From positions 62,001 through 126,000 of the forward strand of contig UQYP01000004.1 of NCBI GenBank assembly GCA_900545335.1: a stretch of DNA of 64,000 nt, read 5' to 3'. Each line of letters starts with the position of its first letter. The first letter of the stretch is position 1. This stretch comes from an uncultured Sutterella sp. (GTDB lineage Bacteria; Pseudomonadota; Gammaproteobacteria; Burkholderiales; Burkholderiaceae_F). Under the pieces are notes generated by a model. The model saw only the letters and a list, made by a program, of their open reading frames with translations. It had not been told where the DNA came from and made no database searches. Shown one piece after another: positions 52,099 to 59,816 of this stretch. The position numbers and the translations under genes were made by a program.

Positions 52099-53190
52099 AT
52101 GTCAGAACAAAGAACTGCTTATCCGATTGCTGTTTTGGTTGAGGCTGTGCGCAAACAGTGTGCGGGCCGCCTGGAGCAGCAGCTGGTGGGCCCCTATGAA
52201 ACGGTGGCTGTCAGAAGTATCGGAGCTTTGAGCCACGCCAAACCCGATGAAGTGGCCTTTTTAGCCAATCCGAAATTTATCCATGAGGTTAAAGACTGCA
52301 AGGCAGGCGTCATTGTGCTTCGCAAAGAAGATAAAGAAGCCATCTACGGTGATGAAACGCCGCGCGCTATGGTCATTACTCCCAATCCCTATGCCTGGTT
52401 TGCTTTTGCCCTGCAGGTGGTTGAAAAACTGCAGACTCAGTTTGCCAGCGGCATTCACCTGCATGCTTCTGTTGCCGTAACGGCTAAAGTTGATCCGACC
52501 GCTCGGGTTGATGCAGGAGCCGTGATTGAAGACCATGCTGTGGTCGGTCCCAGAGCTTGGATCGGAGCCAACAGTGTTGTGGGTGTGGGTTCTGTAATCG
52601 GTGCCGATACTCGCTTGCATCCCAATGTGACGGTAGATCACCACTGCACGATCGGTGCGCGCTGCATTTTGCAGTCAGGCTGCGTCATCGGCGGTGACGG
52701 CTTTGGCTTTGCCCCCTTTGAGGGCGAATGGGTGAAGATTCCTCAAATCGGCTCTGTGCGCATTGAAGACGATGTTGAAATCGGTGCCAACACGGCTGTA
52801 GACCGCGGTGCGCTTGACGATACCGTGATCGGCAAGGGTACTAAGATCGACAACCTGATTCAGATTGCCCACAACTGCCGACTGGGCGAACATTGCGTCA
52901 TGGCAGGAGCCGCGAGCATGGCTGGCTCCACCACTTTGGGCGATCACGTTACAGTTGGGGGCGCAGCCAACATTAACGGTCACATTAAGATTCCGAGCGG
53001 AGCGACCATCGGACCGGCTACAACCGTTGTGTCTTATCCGGATGATGCCAAACTCATGATGGGCTTTTTCCCTGCGATGCCCAACCGTGATTTTGAGCGC
53101 AGTGCCGTGCTCATTAAACAATTGCCTCAAATGAGAAAGCGCCTTAAAGCTTTGGAAGCAGCGCTTGAAAAAATCGAACAAGACAAATAA
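52099..53190 (+). CDS. lpxD: UDP-3-O-acylglucosamine N-acyltransferase LpxD
   Basis: LpxD adds the second hydroxyacyl chain in lipid A synthesis. The 363-residue protein has the N-terminal uridine-binding domain (about 1-110) and then a left-handed beta-helix of hexapeptide repeats (for example AVVGPRAWIGANSVVGVGSVIG) followed by a C-terminal helix (LPQMRKRLKALEAALEKIEQ). It lies 3 bp after skp. The catalytic His lies within the NLIQIAHNCRLGEHC repeat. Confidence 0.95.
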   Translation: MSEQRTAYPIAVLVEAVRKQCAGRLEQQLVGPYETVAVRSIGALSHAKPDEVAFLANPKFIHEVKDCKAGVIVLRKEDKEAIYGDETPRAMVITPNPYAWFAFALQVVEKLQTQFASGIHLHASVAVTAKVDPTARVDAGAVIEDHAVVGPRAWIGANSVVGVGSVIGADTRLHPNVTVDHHCTIGARCILQSGCVIGGDGFGFAPFEGEWVKIPQIGSVRIEDDVEIGANTAVDRGALDDTVIGKGTKIDNLIQIAHNCRLGEHCVMAGAASMAGSTTLGDHVTVGGAANINGHIKIPSGATIGPATTVVSYPDDAKLMMGFFPAMPNRDFERSAVLIKQLPQMRKRLKALEAALEKIEQDK

Positions 53191-53207
53191 TCAAGGAAGT
53201 GACAAAA

Positions 53208-53657
53208 ATGAAATACAACATCCAAGATATTTTGAAGTATCTTCCGCACCGCTATCCGTTTTTGTTGATTGACCGTGTGGAAAGCGTTTCGGAAGATTTA
53301 ACGACGGCTGTCGTCATCAAAAATATCACTGCCAATGAACCGCAGTTTCAGGGACATTTCCCGGAATGCCCTGTGATGCCCGGTGTGCTCATTATTGAAT
53401 CCATGGCTCAAGCCTGTGCAGTGCTCGCTTTGGCACGGCTCACCGAAGAGCAAAGAAATGACGGCTCGCTTTACTTCTTTGCCGGCATTGACAATGCACG
53501 CTTCAAAAAAGTGGTGCAGCCCGGCGATCAGCTTCGCATCCATTGCCATTTCTTAAAGGACCGTGCAGGAATCGGCAAGTTTGAAGCAACGGCGATGGTT
53601 GACGATCAGGTTGCCTGTGTGGCTACGATGATGTGCGCACGCCGCAAGATGGACTGA
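53208..53657 (+). CDS. fabZ: 3-hydroxyacyl-ACP dehydratase FabZ
   Basis: FabZ dehydrates hydroxyacyl-ACP in fatty acid elongation and competes with LpxA/D for the hydroxyacyl donor. The 149-residue hotdog-fold protein has LPHRYPFLLIDRV, FPECPVMPGVLIIESMAQA (catalytic Glu with His in FQGHFP) and NARFKKVVQPGDQL. Start at ATG 53208 is chosen over the in-frame GTG 53199 because AAGGAAG sits 8 bp upstream of it. Between lpxD and lpxA, the usual order. Confidence 0.95.
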   Translation: MKYNIQDILKYLPHRYPFLLIDRVESVSEDLTTAVVIKNITANEPQFQGHFPECPVMPGVLIIESMAQACAVLALARLTEEQRNDGSLYFFAGIDNARFKKVVQPGDQLRIHCHFLKDRAGIGKFEATAMVDDQVACVATMMCARRKMD

Positions 53658-53746
53658 TACACGGATTCAGTCATTGAGCTTAAAGGCCGGCGGATGCCCG
53701 AACAACAAGCCGGCTATGATTAACAACCGAACAAAGGCGAGCCATT

Positions 53747-54547
53747 ATGGCAAAAATTCATCATTTTTCTTTAGTCGATCCGTCTGCACAATTGGCCGAT
53801 GATGTTATTGTCGGGCCTTTCTGTGTGATCGGACCCAAAGTGAAAATCGGTTCGGGAACGGAATTGATTTCGCACGTCAATATCACCGGCAATACGGAAA
53901 TCGGTGAGCGCAATCGTATTTTCCCGAATGCAAGCATCGGTTGCGAACCCCAGGATAAAAAATATAACGGCGAAGACACGCGCCTGGTGATCGGTGACGA
54001 CAACGTGATTCGCGAACACGTGACGATTGCAACCGGCACGGTGCAGGATCACGGCATTACGGTTGTGGGTAACCGTAATCTTTTCATGGCTAACGTTCAC
54101 GTGGCTCACGACTGCATCGTGGGTGACGATACGATTTTGGCCAATAACGTGGGCCTTGCCGGTCATACGATTGTAGCTAACCGCGCCATTATCGGCGGTC
54201 AGGCCGGCGTTCATCAATTCTGCCGCATCGGCGAAGGCGCGATGGTGGGCGGCGGCTCCATTCTGGTGATGGATGTGCCTCCCTTTGTGATCTGTAACGG
54301 CAATCCCGCTGAGCCCCACGGTTTAAATATTGTGGGTTTGCGCCGCGCAGGCTACGATCTTAAAGCTTTAAATGCCTTTAAGGCTGCTTACAAGACCATT
54401 TACCGTGACGGTCTGCGTATTGCCGAAGCGATTAAAGTTTTGGACGTATTGATTGCCAACAATCCGCAGGTGGGTCGTGAGCTGCAATTGATGCGTGACT
54501 TTATTGCAACAAGCGAACGCGGCATTATTCGTCCGAAAAACGACTGA
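53747..54547 (+). CDS. lpxA: UDP-N-acetylglucosamine acyltransferase LpxA
   Basis: LpxA performs the first acylation in lipid A synthesis. The 266-residue protein consists of hexapeptide repeats forming a left-handed beta helix (IVGPFCVIGPKVKIGSGTELI) and a C-terminal helical domain. Active-site region NVHVAHDCIVGDD holds the catalytic His. The stop TGA shares one base with the lpxB start, so translation is coupled. Confidence 0.96.
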   Translation: MAKIHHFSLVDPSAQLADDVIVGPFCVIGPKVKIGSGTELISHVNITGNTEIGERNRIFPNASIGCEPQDKKYNGEDTRLVIGDDNVIREHVTIATGTVQDHGITVVGNRNLFMANVHVAHDCIVGDDTILANNVGLAGHTIVANRAIIGGQAGVHQFCRIGEGAMVGGGSILVMDVPPFVICNGNPAEPHGLNIVGLRRAGYDLKALNAFKAAYKTIYRDGLRIAEAIKVLDVLIANNPQVGRELQLMRDFIATSERGIIRPKND

Positions 54548-55683
54548 TGGCTCGTGATATTGTTTGGCTCGCCGGAGAAACCTCCGGCGACTTCATCGCT
54601 TCTTTGGTTTTGCCTCAGGTTGCTGAGGCTTACCCTGATGAGTCGATGCTCGGTATCGGGGGCGACCGCATGATTGCTGCAGGGCTCAAACCCTGGCATC
54701 ATGCGAGTGCTCTGTCTGTGCGCGGCTACGTAGAAGTCCTCAAAAAGCTGCCCTCACTTTTGATGCTGCGCCGCGAAATGAAGCTCCGCGTCAGTCGATT
54801 ATCCCCCAGAGCTTTCATTGGTGTGGATGCGCCTGACTTTAATCTGTCGATTGAAGAAAGCCTCAGACAGGAAGGCATTAAAACGATTCATTTTGTCTGT
54901 CCTTCTATCTGGGCATGGCGCCCCGAGAGAATTCATCAGATTAAGCGGGCAGTCGATCATATGCTGCTCATCTTCCCGTTTGAGAAAAAACTGATGGATG
55001 AGGCAGGCATTGACTCAACCTATATCGGGCACCCTCTGGCGCGTGAAATTCCGATGAAGCCCAATAAGGATGCTGCAAGAGAAAAGCTCAAGATTGATCC
55101 CCCGGGTCCTGTTTTTGCTGTGCTGCCCGGATCTCGTCAGGCTGAAGTGGCCTGGTGCGGACCGCATTTTTTCGGCGCCTGCGAAAAGGTGCTGCAATTT
55201 GATGCAAGAGCCACGTTTCTTGTGCCGGCCGCTGATGCAGCACGAGAAGCTCAGATTAAAGCTTTGCTTCAAAATTATCCCAAGGCACAAAAAGCAACAC
55301 GCATCATCAGTTCTGACAGTCACACTGTGATGCAGGCAAGCGACGCCATTTTGGTCGCTTCCGGCACCGCAACACTTGAAGCGGCGCTCTTTAAGCGCCC
55401 CATGGTGGTGGGCTATTCTATGCCCGGTCTCACCGGTATTCTCATGCAAAAAAAGGGCATCATTGATTTTGTGAGTCTGCCCAATATTTTGGCGGGCAGA
55501 CGCCTTGTGCCTGAAATTTTGCAGTATTACTGCCGTTCTGAAACCTTAGCCTATGCCTTGTGGCACGAGTATCAGCGCCGAAATGACTCAGAGCTCATTG
55601 AGAGTTTTACTCAAATGCATGAGTCGCTTTTGCGCGATACGCCGAAGCTGGCGGCTGAGGCGATTCAAAAGGTTTGCGGCTAG
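54547..55683 (+). CDS. lpxB: Lipid-A-disaccharide synthase LpxB
   Basis: LpxB joins lipid X and UDP-diacylglucosamine to the lipid A disaccharide. The 378-residue GT-B family 19 transferase shows the GEtSGD-like N-terminal motif (LAGETSGDFIASLV), IGVDAPDFNL, the FVCPSIWAWRPERI block and SGTATLEAALFKRPMVVGY. Overlaps lpxA by one base; rnhB follows 6 bp later. Normal gene order. Confidence 0.95.
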   Translation: MARDIVWLAGETSGDFIASLVLPQVAEAYPDESMLGIGGDRMIAAGLKPWHHASALSVRGYVEVLKKLPSLLMLRREMKLRVSRLSPRAFIGVDAPDFNLSIEESLRQEGIKTIHFVCPSIWAWRPERIHQIKRAVDHMLLIFPFEKKLMDEAGIDSTYIGHPLAREIPMKPNKDAAREKLKIDPPGPVFAVLPGSRQAEVAWCGPHFFGACEKVLQFDARATFLVPAADAAREAQIKALLQNYPKAQKATRIISSDSHTVMQASDAILVASGTATLEAALFKRPMVVGYSMPGLTGILMQKKGIIDFVSLPNILAGRRLVPEILQYYCRSETLAYALWHEYQRRNDSELIESFTQMHESLLRDTPKLAAEAIQKVCG

Positions 55684-55689
55684 TCGACT

Positions 55690-56313
55690 ATGAATTCCGA
55701 TTGTCTGGATCTGTTCTCCTTAGATCAATTCACTTTTGTGGCCGGCGTTGATGAAGTCGGACGGGGGTGTCTGGCCGGTCCCGTTGTGGCCGCAGCCGTC
55801 ATTCTTGATCCCGATCGCCCGATTGCAGGCCTCAGAGACAGTAAAAAATTGGCGCCGCATCGCCGCGAGGAACTGGCTCTTGAAATTAAAGAAAAGGCAC
55901 TGGCCTGGTCAGTGGCCGAGGTCGGCCCTGAAGTGATTGATGAAATCAATATTTTGCAGGCAACGCTTATGGCAATGAAGCGTGCTGTCGAGGGTTTGAA
56001 GATAAGTCCGGAATTCGTTCGGGTGGACGGAAACCGCCTGCCGCATTGGAAATGGATGAGTGAGGCGATCGTCAAGGGAGATGATCTTGTGCCCGAAATT
56101 TCTGCCGCTTCCATCATTGCAAAAACCACACGTGATGCCTATATGGTGAAAATGTCCGAACGTTATCCTCAATATGGATTTGAGCATAATGTGGGTTATG
56201 GGACAGAAGACCACATTCAGGCACTTAAGGCCTGTGGCGTTACCCCTATTCATCGAAAAACGTTTGCTCCCGTTAAAGAGGTGCTGCATGCAGTTCAGAA
56301 CGATTCAAAGTGA
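55690..56313 (+). CDS. rnhB: Ribonuclease HII
   Basis: RNase HII cuts RNA in RNA:DNA hybrids, including single ribonucleotides in DNA. The 207-residue protein shows the catalytic Asp/Glu motif AGVDEVGRGCLAGPVVAAAV near residue 17, then RDSKKL, VDGN and AASIIAKTTRD, all conserved. The C-terminus overlaps the methyltransferase start by 26 bases. Confidence 0.95.
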   Translation: MNSDCLDLFSLDQFTFVAGVDEVGRGCLAGPVVAAAVILDPDRPIAGLRDSKKLAPHRREELALEIKEKALAWSVAEVGPEVIDEINILQATLMAMKRAVEGLKISPEFVRVDGNRLPHWKWMSEAIVKGDDLVPEISAASIIAKTTRDAYMVKMSERYPQYGFEHNVGYGTEDHIQALKACGVTPIHRKTFAPVKEVLHAVQNDSK

Positions 56314-57097
56314 AGCCAACGAAAATTTCAAGCGTTGGAAAAAGTTGACTGAAAATGCCCGTGCAATAAAAAAAGAGGGGGTGACGCTTGCTGAAGGCGC
56401 GCATCTTGCGATAACTCTTTATGAAAAGGGAATAAAGCCTTTGGCTTTGATTTTCAGAGACTCCGGTTTCACCGACGAATTAAGTGAAATCGTTGAGGTT
56501 TGGTCGGCAGAAAAAATTCCCTGCTATGTGTTGGACAACAAGCTCTATGACCGGATTTCTCCCGTTAAGCACGGCGCGGGAATGATCTGCGAAATTTGCG
56601 TTCCTCAATTTGAGTTGCCTCAGAAGGCTGAAACGGATGTGCTTTATTTGGACGGCGTACAGGATCCGGGTAATGTGGGCACTTTGATCCGAACGGCAGT
56701 GGCTGCCGGCATCAGCTCAATTGCCGCAAGCCGCGGCAGTGCTTCGCTTTGGTCAGCCAAGGCGCTTCGGGCCGGTATGGGTGCTCATTTTTCAGCCAAA
56801 CTTTATGAAAATATTGATCCGGCCGACTTACCCCATCTTTTTAATGCCACTCGCCTGGCTGCCGATGCCAGAGGCGGTGAGGATATCTATCAGGCTTCAG
56901 GCTGGGAAAACGGTCATACGGTCTGGATGATGGGAGCAGAAGGACCCGGGTTAAGTGATGCGGCGCTTTCTCAAGCGGATCGGCGTCTTTATATTCCGAT
57001 CATTCATGACTGCGAATCTTTAAATGTAGGGGCGGCAGCGGCAGTTTGTCTTTTTGAGCAAAGACGGCGCCGACTTTGTTTAAAAACGCTAAAATAG
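56288..57097 (+). CDS. SpoU/TrmH family RNA 2'-O-methyltransferase
   Basis: A 269-residue rRNA/tRNA methyltransferase of the SPOUT class. N-terminal substrate-binding domain (residues 1-95) precedes the knotted catalytic domain with motif 1 DGVQDPGNVGTLIRTA, motif 2 MMGAEGPGLSD and motif 3 IPIIHDCESLNVGAAAAV. Related to RlmB/TrmH, but position after rnhB in betaproteobacteria and the motif-3 variation (HDCESLNV) do not fix the target nucleotide. Starts inside the rnhB end at ATG 56288. Confidence 0.87.
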   Translation: MQFRTIQSEANENFKRWKKLTENARAIKKEGVTLAEGAHLAITLYEKGIKPLALIFRDSGFTDELSEIVEVWSAEKIPCYVLDNKLYDRISPVKHGAGMICEICVPQFELPQKAETDVLYLDGVQDPGNVGTLIRTAVAAGISSIAASRGSASLWSAKALRAGMGAHFSAKLYENIDPADLPHLFNATRLAADARGGEDIYQASGWENGHTVWMMGAEGPGLSDAALSQADRRLYIPIIHDCESLNVGAAAAVCLFEQRRRRLCLKTLK

Positions 57098-57129
57098 CTC
57101 CTTTTGAATAATAACCGATCGACTTTTTT

Positions 57130-57558
57130 GTGAAAGTTTTTAATTGCGTCTGTGAATTCGGTCATCAATTTGAAGGCTGGTTTGATTCGGTCGAAAGTCT
57201 CGACGATCAAATCAGTCAGCATCTTGTTGCCTGTCCGTATTGTGATTCCACAAATGTGAAAAGGATGCCGACCGCTTCATATGTTTTAGCCTCACGTGAT
57301 CGGGCTAAAAATGAGATCACCGAAAAAGAGCTTGAGGCCGAGTGGCGCAGCAAAGTCTACACTGCTGCAAGAAAGCTTCTTAAAGACAGCGAAAATGTCG
57401 GAGAACGTTTCGCTCAGGAGGCCCGGGCCGTTCATCAGGGAAAAGCGCCGATGAGAAAAATTCACGGCCGCTGCACGCTTGAAGAAGCCGAAGAGCTTTT
57501 GGATGAAGGAATCGGTGTCTTGCCTTTGCCTGAAGGCGTTGTGCATGAGAATAATTAA
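57130..57558 (+). CDS. DUF1178 family protein
   Basis: A 142-residue protein of unknown function starting at GTG 57130 (VKVFNCVCEFGHQFEGWF). It has two N-terminal Cys (residues 6 and 8) and a CPYC pair near residue 36, suggesting a small zinc-binding module, followed by an acidic helical C-terminus (LEEAEELLDEGIGVLPLPEGV). DUF1178 proteins are common in alpha- and betaproteobacteria. No clear SD. Followed by two further uncharacterised genes. Confidence 0.8.
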   Translation: MKVFNCVCEFGHQFEGWFDSVESLDDQISQHLVACPYCDSTNVKRMPTASYVLASRDRAKNEITEKELEAEWRSKVYTAARKLLKDSENVGERFAQEARAVHQGKAPMRKIHGRCTLEEAEELLDEGIGVLPLPEGVVHENN

Positions 57559-57572
57559 AACAAGGTGAAAAC

Positions 57573-58067
57573 ATGGCTTTATTTGGTCAACTGACTAAAC
57601 CCGCTAAAGAATTACCTTTGATTGATGTCAGCAACCCCGATATCGTGATGGAGTTGCTTGAGGAACTCGCCATTACGGTTTCAACCAGCCAATGGATTAA
57701 GGAAAACGAACCTTATCATCCGGAAGCAGCTGATATTCACGACCAGGCTCAGGATGTTTATTCCGACCTTTTAGGAATCTTTCAGGGCAAAGTTAGAGAT
57801 AAACGCATCAATAAAAAAGTCCATTGGGCAGGCGACCCATTGCGTGAACACTTGGCTCGTCATGAAGGCGAAGTTGAAGGTGACGTGATTGAGCACGCTT
57901 TGGGGCGTTTCCTAACGGCGTTCTTAGAGCACGCCCGTGCGCCTCAGGAAGGTCGTGAATCCATCTCCCGCAAAGAGTACTATGCCTTTATGAGCGGTTG
58001 GGCTCATTATTTTGCAGGCTTAGCCCCGGATGAAACCCCGCCCGTTGACAGAGCTGAAGAGGAGTAG
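57573..58067 (+). CDS. Uncharacterised 164-residue protein
   Basis: I do not recognise the family. The product is acidic and soluble, with no signal peptide or membrane segment; predicted helical stretches (DIVMELLEELAITVSTSQWIKENEPY; GDVIEHALGRFLTAFLEHA) and a C-terminal region ending in RAEEE. SD AAGGTGAAA precedes the ATG. It lies 14 bp after the DUF1178 gene and 3 bp before the next small gene, so it is probably co-transcribed with both. Function not assigned. Confidence 0.7.
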   Translation: MALFGQLTKPAKELPLIDVSNPDIVMELLEELAITVSTSQWIKENEPYHPEAADIHDQAQDVYSDLLGIFQGKVRDKRINKKVHWAGDPLREHLARHEGEVEGDVIEHALGRFLTAFLEHARAPQEGRESISRKEYYAFMSGWAHYFAGLAPDETPPVDRAEEE

Positions 58068-58070
58068 CCC

Positions 58071-58289
58071 ATGCCTGACATGACCAAAGTGAAAAAGACG
58101 ATTCGTCTGATTCTCAATATTTTATTTGTGATTGTTGTCGTCGCCGCAATCATTGCCGGCTGGGGCAAAGAAGTTGATGATCCGGATGCGTGGTTTCCGG
58201 AATGGGTTGAAGAAAAAGAAGAACCCGCCCAAGCTCAGGAGCCTCCTGCTGCTCCTCAAAAAGACCTGGTACAGAAGACAAATCCTTAA
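58071..58289 (+). CDS. Small membrane protein of unknown function
   Basis: A 72-residue protein with one membrane helix (residues 11-29, IRLILNILFVIVVVAAIIAG-like) and an acidic, Pro/Gln/Ala-rich C-terminal tail (EKEEPAQAQEPPAAPQKDL). ATG lies 3 bp after the preceding stop (SD GGAG in GAGGAGTAG). It could be a membrane partner of the 164-residue protein. No family recognised. Confidence 0.65.
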   Translation: MPDMTKVKKTIRLILNILFVIVVVAAIIAGWGKEVDDPDAWFPEWVEEKEEPAQAQEPPAAPQKDLVQKTNP

Positions 58290-58301
58290 TAGTTTCGATT
58301 G

Positions 58302-58327
58302 GCGGAGAGTTTTTTTCTCCGCTTTTT
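58302..58327 (+). terminator. Terminator after the three small genes
   Basis: Stem GCGGAG (58302-58307)/CTCCGC (58317-58322) followed by five T. It separates the core transcript from the AT-rich stretch ahead of the AAA gene. Confidence 0.85.
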
Positions 58328-58405
58328 ATTAACTTTGAAATATCTTAAATGATATAAAATTATGACGCTATAAATATTCAATTAAAACAATAAGATAAGC
58401 ACTAT

Positions 58406-58497
58406 TTTAGTAAAAAATAATCAATGTGTTTAGTAAAAAATATTGAATAATATTACTAAAAAATATAAAATAAATTTGGTAAAAATTTAATTCATTT
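58406..58497 (+). repeat. Four 23-bp tandem iterons upstream of the AAA/DUF4143 gene
   Basis: Units start at 58406, 58429, 58452 and 58475, each exactly 23 bp apart. Units 1 and 2 share an identical 14-mer TTTAGTAAAAAATA; unit 3 has ATTACTAAAAAATA and unit 4 TTTGGTAAAAATTT. The last unit ends 7 bp before the ATG at 58505. The surrounding 58328-58504 is very AT-rich. These look like operator or binding sites, probably for the neighbouring protein or a regulator; function is inference. Confidence 0.75.
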
Positions 58498-58504
58498 ATA
58501 AAAA

Positions 58505-59752
58505 ATGAAACATCTACACAAACGTTGGACGGAAGAAACTCTTAAAAGATATTTGAAGTTAATGCGAGTAGTTTGCGTACTGGGAGCCAGGCAGTGCGGA
58601 AAGTCTACGATGCTTGAAAACGCGGATATTAACGCACAGTACAGGACGCTTGATGACGAAAGTGAATTGATGGCTTCGCAGGACACCGATTTTTATCTTC
58701 GCCGCAGAACACCAGGAACGTTCATTATTGATGAAATTCAACGTGCGCCCAATCTCATACTAGGAATTAAACGTATAGTTGATCAAAATGATGAGCCCGG
58801 ACAATTTGTCTTAACCGGCTCTGCCGATTATCGGAATTTGCCGAACGCAAATGAATCTTTAGCCGGCCGTGCTGCGGTATTGCGTATGAGACCGTTGTCT
58901 CAGGCTGAAATTAAAGGAGCAGAGCCTAATTTCTTAACGAGGCTTTTTTCGGAAAGTTTTTCAGCCCAAGATCATTTGGAGCCTTTAGGAAAAATGAGGC
59001 TTTTTGATTTGATGCTTAGGGGCGGCTTCCCGGAAGTGCAGCATTTTCCTAAAGAGCAGCTCAGTGTTTGGTTTTCGATGTATATTCAAAATCAAATCAT
59101 GAGAGATTTGTCCGACAGTTCAACGATTCGAGTTCGTCCTAATACAGTATTGCAGGCGCTCCGGGCGATGGCATTTTATTCGTGTGCGACGAAAAATATA
59201 GGAGACTTGGCTCAGGATACGCAGATCAGTCGGGATACGATGGATAAATACTGTTACGGTCTGGAAACGCTATTTTTGCTTGATGAAATTCCTGCCTGGA
59301 CCTTTAATCCTGTCGCAGGCTTAAGGAAAAAACCGAAAATAGTGATGGCTGACTCAGGACTCGTTTGTCATTTGCTCAATATTCGCCAGGCAGAAACTTT
59401 GTTAAAGGGAACTACGTTGCAGGAGCAGCAGTATGGACGATTGGTTCAGACCTGGGTTTATGGACAAATCGCTCCCGAAATTGACACTCACACGGACTGG
59501 CGGCTTTTCCATTTCAGAGCTAATGAAGATTCGGAGATTGACTTTTTAGTTGAAAATGAAAATGGAGACTTGTTGGGGTTGGAGGTGAAATCCCGCGAGA
59601 CACTGAAAGCTGACGATTTTAAAGCTCTGAAAAAATTTAAAGATTCATACCGAGGTTCTAAATTTGTCGGCGCAGTTCTTTATCCCGGAGAAAAACTCTT
59701 CCGTCATTCAGAAGGTCTGTGGGCCATTCCGATGAGTGCAATGTGGTGCTAA
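58505..59752 (+). CDS. AAA ATPase with DUF4143 domain
   Basis: A 415-residue protein with an N-terminal AAA_14-type ATPase: Walker A GARQCGKST near residue 27, Walker B FIIDEIQRAP near residue 78, sensor-like LTGSADYR, and a C-terminal DUF4143 domain with a PD-(D/E)xK-like core (SEIDFLVENENGDLLGLEVKS, D and E-x-K). Such proteins are common, mobile, strain-variable genes of unknown function; some are suspected of nucleic acid-related or defence roles. It is alone, with iterons before and a bidirectional terminator after. Low-complexity AT-rich flanks suggest acquisition. Start ATG 58505 has no good SD. Confidence 0.85.
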   Translation: MKHLHKRWTEETLKRYLKLMRVVCVLGARQCGKSTMLENADINAQYRTLDDESELMASQDTDFYLRRRTPGTFIIDEIQRAPNLILGIKRIVDQNDEPGQFVLTGSADYRNLPNANESLAGRAAVLRMRPLSQAEIKGAEPNFLTRLFSESFSAQDHLEPLGKMRLFDLMLRGGFPEVQHFPKEQLSVWFSMYIQNQIMRDLSDSSTIRVRPNTVLQALRAMAFYSCATKNIGDLAQDTQISRDTMDKYCYGLETLFLLDEIPAWTFNPVAGLRKKPKIVMADSGLVCHLLNIRQAETLLKGTTLQEQQYGRLVQTWVYGQIAPEIDTHTDWRLFHFRANEDSEIDFLVENENGDLLGLEVKSRETLKADDFKALKKFKDSYRGSKFVGAVLYPGEKLFRHSEGLWAIPMSAMWC

Positions 59753-59755
59753 CAG

Positions 59756-59802
59756 AAAAGCTGATTGAGCAGGACAATCTTTGGTTTGCTCAATCAGCTT
59801 TT
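59756..59802. terminator. Bidirectional terminator
   Basis: Perfect 16-bp stem AAAAGCTGATTGAGCA (59756-59771)/TGCTCAATCAGCTTTT (59787-59802) with 15-nt loop. It separates the AAA gene and the convergent transferase gene. Confidence 0.88.
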
Positions 59803-59816
59803 CAAGTTAAAGCAGA

